26,675 nucleotides of DNA from contig DATGYC010000241.1 of NCBI GenBank assembly GCA_035298385.1, positions 1-26,675 on the forward strand, written 5' to 3'. Shown here piece by piece: positions 17,245 to 24,921 of this stretch; within the stretch, counting starts at the first letter, position 1; each line of letters opens with the position of its first letter. This DNA comes from DATGYC01 sp035298385 (GTDB lineage: Bacteria; Bacillota; Sulfobacillia; Symbiobacteriales; Symbiobacteriaceae). The notes beneath the pieces are model-generated. The model saw only the letters and a list, made by a program, of their open reading frames with translations, did no database searches and had not been told where the DNA came from. The position numbers were made by a program, and so were the translations under genes.

Positions 17245-17972
17245 GCCGGTTCCAACTCTTTGCGATCGGGATCGACAAGGTGACGATGGCGGAGGCAGTT
17301 TCACGCTGCCTGGCGTTTATTGCATCGGGGCGCCCGCATATGGTTGTGACGCCGAACGCTGAGATCGCTTATGCGGCCGCTGACAATCCGGCTCTGGCTG
17401 AGCTGATCAATAAGGCGGACTTGGTGATCCCAGATGGCGCTGGCGTCGTGCTCGCCTCTCGCATCTTGGGGGACCCCGTGCCGGAGAAGGTGGCGGGGAC
17501 GGATCTCGCGACGAACTTGCTGGCGGAACTGAACAAGACGGGTGGTCGGGTCTTTCTCCTGGGCACCAAGCCTGACGTGGTAGCGAAGGCCGCTGCGAAC
17601 CTCCGGGCTACGTATCCGGGGCTAGGGGCGGTCGAGTACCACCATGGCTTCTGGAAGCCCGAGGACGAGCCTGCCTTGATTCAGCAGATTCGGTCCGCCC
17701 GGCCGGATGTGCTCTATGTAGCATTGGGCTCGCCCAGGCAGGAGCAGTGGATTCGGGCCCATCAAGCGGCGGTGGGCGCCCCCCTGGCGATCGGGGTTGG
17801 CGGCACGATCGACGTCTGGGCAGGAGTCGCGCAGCGGGCGCCCGAATGGATGATCAAGAGAAACTTAGAATGGCTCTTCCGGGTGGTTAAGTTCGGTCGC
17901 TATGGCCGGAGTCTCCCACCGCTCATGAAGTTTGTTGGCAAGGTTGCTCGACTCCGGCTCCTGCGGCGCTAG
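17229..17972 (+). CDS. tagA: WecG/TagA/CpsF-family glycosyltransferase
   Basis: A 247-residue membrane-associated glycosyltransferase of the WecG/TagA family, which adds N-acetylmannosamine or a related sugar to undecaprenyl-diphospho-GlcNAc in teichoic-acid-like polymer synthesis. Motifs include VTPNAEIAYAA, LVIPDGAGVV, FLLGTKPDVV and VALGSPRQEQWI with IGVGGTIDVWAG. The conserved Thr and Asp in the first two motifs match the proposed active site. The C-terminal basic tail (KVARLRLLRR) probably binds the membrane. The ATG lies inside the csaB end. Together with csaB this suggests a secondary wall polymer being built and then pyruvylated. Exact sugar specificity cannot be read from the sequence. 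Confidence 0.92.
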   Translation: MAVQVGRFQLFAIGIDKVTMAEAVSRCLAFIASGRPHMVVTPNAEIAYAAADNPALAELINKADLVIPDGAGVVLASRILGDPVPEKVAGTDLATNLLAELNKTGGRVFLLGTKPDVVAKAAANLRATYPGLGAVEYHHGFWKPEDEPALIQQIRSARPDVLYVALGSPRQEQWIRAHQAAVGAPLAIGVGGTIDVWAGVAQRAPEWMIKRNLEWLFRVVKFGRYGRSLPPLMKFVGKVARLRLLRR

Positions 17973-18017
17973 ACTCGGCGACGGAATCGATCGCGGCTCA
18001 AGTTCGGGGGGATAGCC

Positions 18018-18746
18018 TTGCGCATTGGGTTGTTCAGCGACGTGCATGCGAACTACCACGCCCTAGAGGCGGTCTTGGCTGATATGGCCCGCCGTGGGGT
18101 GGACCGGCTGGTCTGCCTGGGCGATGTGACCATGAAGGGACCGCTGCCGAAGGAGTGCGTTGAGCGCGTGCGCGACCTGGGCTGCCCCGTGCTGCTTGGC
18201 AACACCGACTCCGCCTTCCAGCCGGAGCGCCACCCGTCCAACTACCCACCGCGTAACCAGACCCAGGAGGCGGCTCAGGCTGACTTCGAGCGGCACCTTC
18301 TGGTGCTAAGCGAAGCGGACCAGCGGTGGCTGGCTGGGTTGCCGATGGCCCTGACGGAGCAGGTCGAGGGCGTCCAGTTGGAGTTCTTCCATGCGACTCC
18401 CGAGGATAACTACGTCCTGACCATGCCCTGGGCGCCCACCGAGCAGTTCGCCGGTCTGCGTCAGTCCGCCGAGACGGGGATTGCGGCCTTTGGGCACTCC
18501 CATCGGCCCTTTGTGCGCTTCCCGCAGGGGTGGATGGCGATCAACACCGGGTCGGTGGGGGCGCCCTACGACGGCGACTGGCGTGCCTGCTACGTAATCG
18601 TCGAGCTGGATGGCGGGTCGACCGCTGCACAGATTGTCAGGGTCCCCTACGATCGAGAGGCTGCCATCCAGGCGGCCCAGGACGTCGGGATGGTCGGGTG
18701 GGAGCTCTTTGCCCATACGGTCAGGACGGGACGCTTCGCAGGGTGA
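18018..18746 (+). CDS. Calcineurin-like metallophosphoesterase
   Basis: A 242-residue protein of the YfcE-like metallophosphoesterase family. The metal-binding motifs appear in order: FSDVHANYHAL at the N-terminus, GDVTMKGPLP near residue 36, GNTD near 61, FHATPED near 125 and GHSHRPF near 160. The usual GNHD motif reads GNTD, a change also seen in predicted phosphodiesterases of this family. Substrate is unknown. The TTG start at 18018 follows a GGGGGGAT ribosome site. It closes the envelope gene run, 45 bases after the glycosyltransferase, and is followed by a strong terminator. Confidence 0.88.
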   Translation: MRIGLFSDVHANYHALEAVLADMARRGVDRLVCLGDVTMKGPLPKECVERVRDLGCPVLLGNTDSAFQPERHPSNYPPRNQTQEAAQADFERHLLVLSEADQRWLAGLPMALTEQVEGVQLEFFHATPEDNYVLTMPWAPTEQFAGLRQSAETGIAAFGHSHRPFVRFPQGWMAINTGSVGAPYDGDWRACYVIVELDGGSTAAQIVRVPYDREAAIQAAQDVGMVGWELFAHTVRTGRFAG

Positions 18747-18760
18747 GAATGAGAATATCG

Positions 18761-18793
18761 AGGGCTTCCGGAACTTCTCCGGAAGCCCTTTTT
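18761..18793 (+). terminator. Intrinsic terminator of the envelope gene block
   Basis: A perfect 12-bp stem, AGGGCTTCCGGA (18761-18772) pairing with TCCGGAAGCCCT (18778-18789), has a 5-base loop and runs into TTTTT. Confidence 0.95.
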
Positions 18794-19085
18794 CATCTCT
18801 TTCATCCTGTAAATCTAGAAATCCAGGTCTCAGTGGGTAAAACCACCAGCACCCGCACCACCAAGTTCCCACCCCGCGACTCCGCATCTCTAAACGTCAC
18901 CCTTTCGCTTACAGCTAACCACCCACCAGATCCAGAACGTTCACCCTAAACTTCTCGTTTCATTGGACAAACGCCCAATGCCAACAATCTCTGGGATTTG
19001 ACCAATGTGAAAGGGAATCACCCATTTACTGTCGAAACCCATCCAATTGGAATCCCAAGAACCAGTCTCCGGGGGAGGGTACCGT
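18794..19085. promoter_or_regulatory. Long intergenic region upstream of ftsE
   Basis: About 290 bases without a convincing gene. From about 18830 to 18955 the plus strand is rich in C and A and poor in G, unlike flanking coding DNA. From 18961 a CCAAT-type motif recurs: CATTGG (18961-18966) and CCAATG (18975-18980) form an inverted repeat, CCAATG recurs at 19002-19007, and the palindrome CCAATTGG lies at 19043-19050. I find no convincing sigma-A promoter, though one must exist for ftsE. The motifs could be operator sites. Confidence 0.5.
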
Positions 19086-19775
19086 GTGATCCAACTCGTG
19101 AATGTAAGCAAGACGTATCCCGGCGCCCCTGCCCCTTCGCTGAACGGGGTGAACCTCCGCGTTGAGCGCGGGGAATTCGTCTTCATCGTCGGCCCGTCGG
19201 GCGCCGGCAAGTCTTCGCTCATGAAGATGCTCTACCGAGAGGAACTACCATCTTCCGGTAAGGTGATGATCGACGGCAAGGATATCTCCCGCCTGCGCGA
19301 TAAGGACGTGCCTTATCTGCGTCGCGGGCTGGGCGTCATCTTCCAGGACTTCAAGCTCCTTCAGGAGCGGACCGTCTTTGATAACGTGGCCTTCGCCCTA
19401 GAGTGCACGGAGGTTCCCCGCCGGGAGATCCTGCGCCGGGTCCCGGCTTCGCTTGAACTGGTGGGGCTCCGCCACAAGGCGCACTCCACCGCCAACCAGC
19501 TCTCCGGCGGTGAGCAGCAGCGTGTCTCTGTCGCCCGCGCTCTGGTCCGCAATCCGGTGCTCATCATCGCTGACGAGCCGACCGGTAACCTGGACCCGGA
19601 CAACAGCTGGGCGATCATGAAGCTCCTCTCTGACATCAACAAGATGGGCGCCACGGTCGTCGTCGCCACCCACGCCAAGGAGATCGTCAACGAGATGCGC
19701 AAGCGTGTCGTCGCGATTGAGAAGGGCAAGGTCGTGCGGGACGAGGAGAGGGGGACCTACGGCTATGAGTATTAG
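19086..19775 (+). CDS. ftsE: FtsE, cell-division ABC transporter ATPase
   Basis: A 229-residue ATPase that, with FtsX, forms a complex transmitting ATP-driven conformational signals across the membrane to cell-wall hydrolases. It has Walker A GPSGAGKSS, the Q-loop in IFQDFKLL, the ABC signature LSGGEQQR and Walker B LIIADEPTGNLD. Length is standard for FtsE. The GTG at 19086 is preceded by GGGGGAGGG (19071-19079). An upstream TTG at 19047 in the same frame has no ribosome site. The stop overlaps the ftsX start by 11 bases, showing translational coupling. Confidence 0.96.
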   Translation: MIQLVNVSKTYPGAPAPSLNGVNLRVERGEFVFIVGPSGAGKSSLMKMLYREELPSSGKVMIDGKDISRLRDKDVPYLRRGLGVIFQDFKLLQERTVFDNVAFALECTEVPRREILRRVPASLELVGLRHKAHSTANQLSGGEQQRVSVARALVRNPVLIIADEPTGNLDPDNSWAIMKLLSDINKMGATVVVATHAKEIVNEMRKRVVAIEKGKVVRDEERGTYGYEY

Positions 19776-20682
19776 AGCCTGGGTCAACGCCCTGCGTGAT
19801 GCGATCCGATCGATTACGCACTCGACCCTGATGTCCGTCGCCTCAACCGCCTCCGTCGCCGTCTCGCTTTTGGTTCTGGCCGTCATGCTTCTGCTGGCCC
19901 TGAACCTGGAGTATATGGCGGCTTCCGTAGAGTCGCAGGTCGAGGTGCGGGCTTACATTTGTGCCCCCTACGCGGACGAGCCGGTCTGTAAGAAGCAAGA
20001 ACCGACCGCTGAGCAGAAGCAGGTTCTGGTCAACCAGATCGCTGCCCTGCCCGGTGTGGCCAAGGCGACCTACGTCTCCAAGGAGCAGGCCCTGAATGAG
20101 CTCAAGAAGCTCTACCCAGAGGACTCAGCGATCATGGAGGGCTATGAGGGCGCCGAGAACCCGCTCTTCGACTCGGTCCTGATCCAGGTGAAGGATGCCA
20201 CGCAGATCAAGCCAGTCGCGGAAGCGGTTCAGCCCATGAAGGGCATTCGCAAGGTGAACTGGGGCCAGGACTGGGTCGACAAGCTGACCACGGTGACCCA
20301 CGCCGTTCGCTTGACCGGCATCGGTTTGGTGCTTCTGCTGGTGGTGGCGACGGTCCTGACGATCTCGAACACGATCCGTCTGGCTGTCTTCGCCCGCCGT
20401 CGTGAGATCGCGATCATGAAGCTCGTCGGTGCGACCGACTGGTACATCCGTCGGCCCTTCATGCTTGAGGGCATCATCCTCGGCCTGGTTGGCTCGGGTG
20501 TGGCGCTCGGGGGTGTCGCCTTTGGCTATGCCAAGGTGGAGGCCTACGTGAGGACCGCGGTCTTCCCGATCATTCCGGCCCAGGAACTTATGCCGGGGCT
20601 GACCGTGAGCCTGTTGCTCTTGGGCACCGCCCTTGGCGCCATCGGCTCGATCGTCTCAGTCCGCAAGTTCCTCAAGGTGTAA
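19765..20682 (+). CDS. ftsX: FtsX, cell-division ABC transporter permease
   Basis: A 305-residue permease-like partner of FtsE with four transmembrane segments: one near residues 25-48 and three between about 185 and 300. The large extracellular loop (about 50-180) is the part that contacts the hydrolase cofactor. It carries two cysteines, C66 and C75, in VRAYICAPYADEPVC, which could form a small disulfide-closed hairpin. The conserved FARRREIAIMKLVGATDWYIRRPF region precedes TM3 (quoted as RREIAIMKLVGAT). The ATG lies within the ftsE end. The next gene encodes an M23 hydrolase of the type activated by FtsEX. Confidence 0.95.
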   Translation: MSIRAWVNALRDAIRSITHSTLMSVASTASVAVSLLVLAVMLLLALNLEYMAASVESQVEVRAYICAPYADEPVCKKQEPTAEQKQVLVNQIAALPGVAKATYVSKEQALNELKKLYPEDSAIMEGYEGAENPLFDSVLIQVKDATQIKPVAEAVQPMKGIRKVNWGQDWVDKLTTVTHAVRLTGIGLVLLLVVATVLTISNTIRLAVFARRREIAIMKLVGATDWYIRRPFMLEGIILGLVGSGVALGGVAFGYAKVEAYVRTAVFPIIPAQELMPGLTVSLLLLGTALGAIGSIVSVRKFLKV

Positions 20683-20714
20683 ACAAAAAACACGTGGAAA
20701 GAGGAGGATGGAAC

Positions 20715-21920
20715 GTGACTTCGCAGAACCGGACGGCGCCCCGGATGCGCCGTCTGACCATCACCTTGGTGGTGCTGGCGCTCATGTTGCCGGTCGTCCC
20801 CACTGCCAACGCAGATCCGCAGACGGAGCTGAATCAGGCCCAGCAGGACCTCAAGAACCTGCGGTCCAAGGCAGCGAACGCTGAGAATGAACTGGCGAGG
20901 GTCCAGGCCCAGGCTGAAGTGGCCATGGCCGAGCTAGATGCGGTGGAAGCGGAGCTCTCCGTGGCGACCTCCGCCTACCAGACGATCGCTGATCAGACGG
21001 TCCAGGCGACTGGTCACCTGAAGAAGGTGGAGGCTGACCTGGTGCAGACGACCCAGCACTTGGAGCAGCGCAAGGAGGTCTTGGCTGACCGGATGCGCTC
21101 CCTCCAGGAGAAGGGGCGGGTCTCCTACCTGGAGGTGCTCTTTGGCGCCACCTCCTTTAGTGATTTCATCTCACGGATTGACCTGGTCGGCACGATCCTG
21201 CGCAAGGATCGGGCGGTCTTTAACGAGGTCAAGCAGGAGAAGGGGCTGCTGGAGGAGCAGAAGAAGGATGCCGCCGCCCGCAAGATCCAGTTGGAGACCT
21301 TGCAGAGCCAAGCCCTGGCCAAGCAACAGGAGATCGAGGAGCGGAAGAACGCCCGCGAGGTTGCGTCACGCTCCCTGAACACCTCCCGTCGGCAACTCCA
21401 GGCCCAGTTGGATGAGTTCGCCGCCGCCGAGTCGCGGATCAACGGCAAGATCGCTGAACTGCAGGCCCAGATGGCGAATCCTGCTCCAGCGAGCGGTGAG
21501 TATGGGTGGGGGCTACCGGTTCCCGCCCCGGCCCTGGTCACCTCGTACTTCGGTGGGCGCCTCCACCCGGTCCTTGGGGTCTGGAAGCAACACAATGGCG
21601 TCGACTTCAACGCACCGATGGGTTCGCCGATCAAGGCGGTTGAGGCAGGCGTGGTGATCATGGCGTCGTACGATGATGCGTACGGTAACTTTATCGTCAT
21701 CGATCATGGCGGCGGGATTGCCACGAAGTATGGACATAACTCGCAACTTCTGGTCTCCGTGGGTCAGCAGGTCGTTAAGGGGCAGCAGATCGCCCGGGCT
21801 GGTGCCACGGGCTGGGCGACCGGTTCCCACTGCCACCTGGAGATCATCGTCAACGGCTCGCCACAGAACTATCTGGATTACATTCCGTCCAGTTGGTACA
21901 CGGTGAATACGGACGTGTAG
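20715..21920 (+). CDS. Secreted coiled-coil M23 peptidase (EnvC/PcsB/CwlO-like)
   Basis: A 401-residue exported murein hydrolase or hydrolase activator. The signal peptide spans about residues 1-33, with basic MRRLTIT, a hydrophobic core and a likely cut after ANA. A long coiled coil (about 35-260) follows, then the M23 LytM domain. Zinc and catalytic residues are intact: QHNGVDF, YGHNSQ and GSHCHLEI (H372 and H374), so the enzyme is probably active, unlike E. coli EnvC. Coiled coil plus peptidase directly behind ftsEX matches the FtsEX-dependent PcsB and CwlO systems. The GTG at 20715 follows GAGGAGG (20701-20707) by 7 bases. It ends at a terminator. Confidence 0.93.
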   Translation: MTSQNRTAPRMRRLTITLVVLALMLPVVPTANADPQTELNQAQQDLKNLRSKAANAENELARVQAQAEVAMAELDAVEAELSVATSAYQTIADQTVQATGHLKKVEADLVQTTQHLEQRKEVLADRMRSLQEKGRVSYLEVLFGATSFSDFISRIDLVGTILRKDRAVFNEVKQEKGLLEEQKKDAAARKIQLETLQSQALAKQQEIEERKNAREVASRSLNTSRRQLQAQLDEFAAAESRINGKIAELQAQMANPAPASGEYGWGLPVPAPALVTSYFGGRLHPVLGVWKQHNGVDFNAPMGSPIKAVEAGVVIMASYDDAYGNFIVIDHGGGIATKYGHNSQLLVSVGQQVVKGQQIARAGATGWATGSHCHLEIIVNGSPQNYLDYIPSSWYTVNTDV

Positions 21921-21941
21921 TCTTGCGTAGAGATAGAGACG

Positions 21942-21982
21942 AGCCCCTGGGCGCCGGATAGAGGCGTCCAGGGGCTTCGCTT
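21942..21982 (+). terminator. Terminator of the ftsEX-M23 operon
   Basis: A 14-bp stem with one G-U pair, AGCCCCTGGGCGCC (21942-21955) pairing with GGCGTCCAGGGGCT (21963-21976), has a 7-base loop. The tail TCGCTTG is only weakly U-rich. Confidence 0.75.
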
Positions 21983-21991
21983 GCCCACGGT

Positions 21992-22021
21992 TTGACCCCA
22001 ACCCTGCTGAAGGGGTATACT
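21992..22021 (+). promoter_or_regulatory. Candidate sigma-A promoter of ctpA
   Basis: TTGACC (21992-21997) and TATACT (22016-22021) are separated by 18 bases, about 49 bases before the start codon. This is one of the best consensus matches in the window. Confidence 0.7.
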
Positions 22022-22069
22022 CGGTTGGAAAAAGTAGCCGCATCCTCTCGCCTGGAAGGATGATCCCGT

Positions 22070-23305
22070 ATGGAGATGGAACCGCAGGACCAGGGCAGGC
22101 AGAACCGGGGGCCCAGTCAGGTCCTTGTGACGGCTGTCTTACTCGCCTTCACCGCCGTAGCTAGCTATTGGCTGGGTTCATCGGGCGCCATCGCGCTGAA
22201 GCCAGGGGGCGCCCCGACGACCACCCTCACGCGTACCGAGTCGCAACAGATGGAGGAGGTCATCTCCTACGTCCAGCGGAACTTCGTTGAGCCGATCGAT
22301 GAGACGAAGCTGACGGAGGGCGCCCTGCGCGGCATTGTCGCGGCCACCCAGGACAAGTACTCCACCTACTTTAATGAGGGGGAGTTCAAGAGCTTTGTCG
22401 AGAAGCTGCAGTCCTCCTTCACGGGGATCGGCGTCCACGTGGACTTCGATTCGAAGCGGGGCTGGGTAACGGTTGTCGCGCCAATCAAGGGGAGCCCGGG
22501 TGAGAAGGCCGGACTCCGCTCTGGCGATGCCATTACGGAGGTGGACGGTAAGTCCGTCTCGGGCAAGAGTCTGGACGAGGTGGTCAGCCTGATCCGCGGG
22601 CCGAAGGGCAGCGAGGTGAAGCTGACCGTTGTGCGAGAGGGGGCGACCGACCCGCTCCACTTCGCCATCACGCGCCAGACGATCGAGCAGCCCTCTATTG
22701 ATTCGAAGATGATCGATCAGCAGGACGGGATCGGTTACATTCAGTTGCGGGAGTTCACGGAGCAGATTGGCGCCCGGACCAAGAAGGCGGTCGAAGAGCT
22801 GCAGGCGCAGGGGATGAAGAAGCTGGTGATCGACCTGCGGAACAACCCGGGCGGCCTTCTGGATGAGGCGATCAACGTCTCCTCGCTCTTTGTCCCGGCC
22901 AAGCAGCCGGTCGTCCACACCGTGGGGCGGGACGGGGTAAAGCATACCTCCGTCTCTAAGGCGCCAGCGAGCGGACCCTATGCGTTCCCGCTGGTCGTCC
23001 TGGTCGACGGGGGCTCGGCTTCGGCTGCGGAGATCTTCTCTGGGGCGATCAAGGACCTGAAGCTGGGGACGTTGGTCGGCGAGAAGACCTTTGGCAAGGG
23101 CTCTGTGCAGTCCTTCTTCCGGCTGCCCGATGGGGCGGGGATTAAGCTGACGACAGCGAAGTACCTGACGGCCGGTGAGAAGTCGATCCACGGAGTGGGA
23201 ATCCAGCCGGATGTGGCAGTAACAAACGATCCCAAGGTTATGCCGGGGGATCCGAACGACAAGCAGTTGGCCGAGGCGCTCAAGATTCTTCGGGCCGCTC
23301 ACTAG
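22070..23305 (+). CDS. ctpA: C-terminal processing peptidase, S41 family (CtpA/CtpB)
   Basis: A 411-residue membrane-anchored serine protease with a PDZ domain. The N-terminal membrane segment is about residues 18-43. The PDZ domain is about 115-190 (SSFTGIGVHVDF, GLRSGDAITEVDG). The protease core has the Ser-Lys-Gln set at S318 in GGSASAAEI, K343 in GEKTFGKGSVQ and Q347, spaced as in E. coli Prc and B. subtilis CtpB. The substrate is unknown. B. subtilis CtpB works in sporulation signalling and sits in the same synteny after ftsEX. The ATG at 22070 follows GGAAGG by 10 bases. It is monocistronic between its own promoter and terminator. Confidence 0.95.
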   Translation: MEMEPQDQGRQNRGPSQVLVTAVLLAFTAVASYWLGSSGAIALKPGGAPTTTLTRTESQQMEEVISYVQRNFVEPIDETKLTEGALRGIVAATQDKYSTYFNEGEFKSFVEKLQSSFTGIGVHVDFDSKRGWVTVVAPIKGSPGEKAGLRSGDAITEVDGKSVSGKSLDEVVSLIRGPKGSEVKLTVVREGATDPLHFAITRQTIEQPSIDSKMIDQQDGIGYIQLREFTEQIGARTKKAVEELQAQGMKKLVIDLRNNPGGLLDEAINVSSLFVPAKQPVVHTVGRDGVKHTSVSKAPASGPYAFPLVVLVDGGSASAAEIFSGAIKDLKLGTLVGEKTFGKGSVQSFFRLPDGAGIKLTTAKYLTAGEKSIHGVGIQPDVAVTNDPKVMPGDPNDKQLAEALKILRAAH

Positions 23306-23314
23306 CAACTGAAT

Positions 23315-23353
23315 ATAGAAGGCGAGTGACCTCTTGGGCACTCGCCTTCTATC
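23315..23353 (+). terminator. Intrinsic terminator of ctpA
   Basis: A perfect 14-bp stem, ATAGAAGGCGAGTG (23315-23328) pairing with CACTCGCCTTCTAT (23339-23352), has a 10-base loop. The U tract is short. Confidence 0.8.
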
Positions 23354-23435
23354 ATAAGTAGCAACCGCATATCTTGCGGCAAAGCAACCAGGCCGTTCTG
23401 GTGGCCAAACGCAACCAGGAAGGGAGGGGCGCCCC

Positions 23436-24044
23436 GTGTCAAACCTGCTACCAGGCCCTGTCACACCCGGCTCCTGCCCGCCTCCGACCGAGATTGTTGT
23501 CATTGAGGCCCCGAAGGTTTACGACTTCTGCTTTCAAGAGGACCGCCTAGAGCGTGCATTCACGCTCGACAACCTCTCGGATGGGGCGATGGTCCTCTCC
23601 TGTGAGATCAAGGAGGTTCACTGTTGCGAGGTGGCTGACCGGCGCCCCCTCAACGATGGGAGTGGCCTCTTTGAGGTGACGCTCCGAATCGACATATGCA
23701 TCCGGGTGATTCTCAGACCCGGGCTGGATGAGGAGCCGGTTAAGCTAGAGCGGCTGATTCGCTTCCAGAAGCGAGTGTTGCTCTGCGCCCCGGAGGGGAC
23801 GGACGTTACATGTGATGTGCAGGGGAACTGCCTCTGCACGCTCCAGCCGAGCGATGCGCCCGATCCGAATCTCTTCTGCACGATCAATCTCTGCGTGACC
23901 GTGACTGTCTGTGCGTTGGTGAAGCTCCTGGTGCCGACCTTTGGCCTGGTTCTGCCGAAGGCTTGCCAAGAGGCCGCCTTTGCCGGGTGCCCGCCGGTGC
24001 CACCGCCAGGTTGTGGACCGGTCCGGTTGCCTAACGATTGCTAG
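23436..24044 (+). CDS. Cysteine-rich protein of unknown function, paralogue 1
   Basis: A 202-residue protein with 17 cysteines, no signal peptide and no membrane helix. It aligns along most of its length with the next gene. Shared blocks are KxYDFCFQEDRxER (about residues 28-40), EVHC (near 62), APEGTDVTCDVQGNCLC (about 118-134) and LVPTFGLVLPKxC, ending in CPPVP. Such cysteine-rich, beta-predicted proteins without export signals occur among spore coat and exosporium proteins. That role here is inference, supported only by the Firmicute setting. Redox or metal binding is the alternative. The GTG at 23436 follows GGAAGGGAGG by 8 bases. It has its own hairpin terminator candidate behind it. Confidence 0.85.
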   Translation: MSNLLPGPVTPGSCPPPTEIVVIEAPKVYDFCFQEDRLERAFTLDNLSDGAMVLSCEIKEVHCCEVADRRPLNDGSGLFEVTLRIDICIRVILRPGLDEEPVKLERLIRFQKRVLLCAPEGTDVTCDVQGNCLCTLQPSDAPDPNLFCTINLCVTVTVCALVKLLVPTFGLVLPKACQEAAFAGCPPVPPPGCGPVRLPNDC

Positions 24045-24069
24045 GGGAGGGGGGGCCCCTCCCTCTCTT
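24045..24069 (+). terminator. G-rich hairpin after paralogue 1
   Basis: GGGAGGGG (24045-24052) pairs with CCCCTCCC (24056-24063) around a 3-base loop, with tail TCTCTT. It begins on the base after the stop codon. The G run could also form a G-quadruplex. Confidence 0.6.
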
Positions 24070-24165
24070 GCTGTTACCGCCTTCTGTGAACCTCTCTTGG
24101 GGCGGGCTCATACCGTAGAGTAGGGCAGCGGATGGCTGCTAGTGGTCCAAAGGGGGTTACCGTCC

Positions 24166-24918
24166 GTGCGTGAGCGTCATCTGCCGCCGATGGCCGGCGG
24201 TTCGGATCATGACGTAATTTGTATCGAGACCAAGAAGATCTGCGACTTCTGCTTCCAGGAGGATCGGATCGAGCGCCAGTTCAATTGGCAGAACGACTGG
24301 GATGACGATCGAGACGGTAGCGGCGGCCGCGATGGTGGCAGCGGCGGCTACGGCGACGGCGGAAGCGGTGGCGGGGGCGGAAGCAGTAACAGGAATAGCA
24401 GCGGCAACCGCGATGGCAGGGACGACTGTACCTGGAGAAACTGGTGCGAAAAGGCTGAAGTCCACTGCCAGATCGATCGCGACAACATCTGCTGCACGGA
24501 GGTTGATCGCAAGGAGATCGATTGCGAGAAGTGCCTCTCGAAGGTGACAGTCCGCGTTGAGGTGCCGCTCATCATCTGGGTGGACGGCAAGTGTCAGCGG
24601 AAGACGATCATCTTCCTGAAGCAGGCGATCCTTTCGGCACCGCACGGCACGTGCGTGGAGTGCGACGTCTCTGGCCACTGCTCGTGCGTGCTGGACTGGG
24701 AGTCCAAGTGCCTGATCTGTGTGGTTGACCTCTGCGTGGTCATCAAGTCCTTCACCACGGTTCAGGTCCTGGTGCCGACACTCGGTTTCTGCACGCCGAA
24801 GAAGTGCCACGGTCTGCAGGCCTGCCCGCCGATGCCTAACAAGTGCTGCGACAAGGTTGACCGGAGACACAAGGACTGCAGCGGCTGCGAGCGCAAGGAC
24901 TGCGAGTGCTGCCACTAA
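24166..24918 (+). CDS. Cysteine-rich protein of unknown function, paralogue 2, with Gly/Asp/Ser insert
   Basis: A 250-residue protein with about 28 cysteines, a tandem paralogue of the preceding gene. It keeps KKICDFCFQEDRIER, AEVHC, APHGTCVECDVSGHCSC and VLVPTLGFCTPKKC in the same order. It differs in two ways. A low-complexity insert of about 45 residues rich in Gly, Ser, Asp and Asn follows the first block (from NDWDDDRDG). The C-terminal tail is Cys/Lys/Asp-rich, ending CERKDCECCH. No signal peptide is visible. The GTG at 24166 is preceded by AAAGGGGG. An upstream GTG at 24142 in the same frame lacks a site. The stop is 3 bases before the next ATG. A cross-linked spore-surface or metal-binding role is inference. 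Confidence 0.85.
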   Translation: MRERHLPPMAGGSDHDVICIETKKICDFCFQEDRIERQFNWQNDWDDDRDGSGGRDGGSGGYGDGGSGGGGGSSNRNSSGNRDGRDDCTWRNWCEKAEVHCQIDRDNICCTEVDRKEIDCEKCLSKVTVRVEVPLIIWVDGKCQRKTIIFLKQAILSAPHGTCVECDVSGHCSCVLDWESKCLICVVDLCVVIKSFTTVQVLVPTLGFCTPKKCHGLQACPPMPNKCCDKVDRRHKDCSGCERKDCECCH

Positions 24919-24921
24919 GCG

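Noticed and set aside
23361..23420. GCAACC repeats and a CATATCTTG sigma-K-like -10 before the cysteine-rich gene
   Set aside because: The -10 match is imperfect and no -35 element sits at the right distance; too weak to call a sporulation promoter.
22178..23503. A 441-codon minus-strand frame opposite ctpA
   Set aside because: It lies fully antisense to a protease with intact catalytic residues and also runs through its terminator; no family features.
24157..24915. A 252-codon minus-strand frame opposite cysteine-rich paralogue 2
   Set aside because: It is Ala/Val/Leu-rich low complexity created by the GC-rich sense strand; the sense frame shares motifs with its paralogue.
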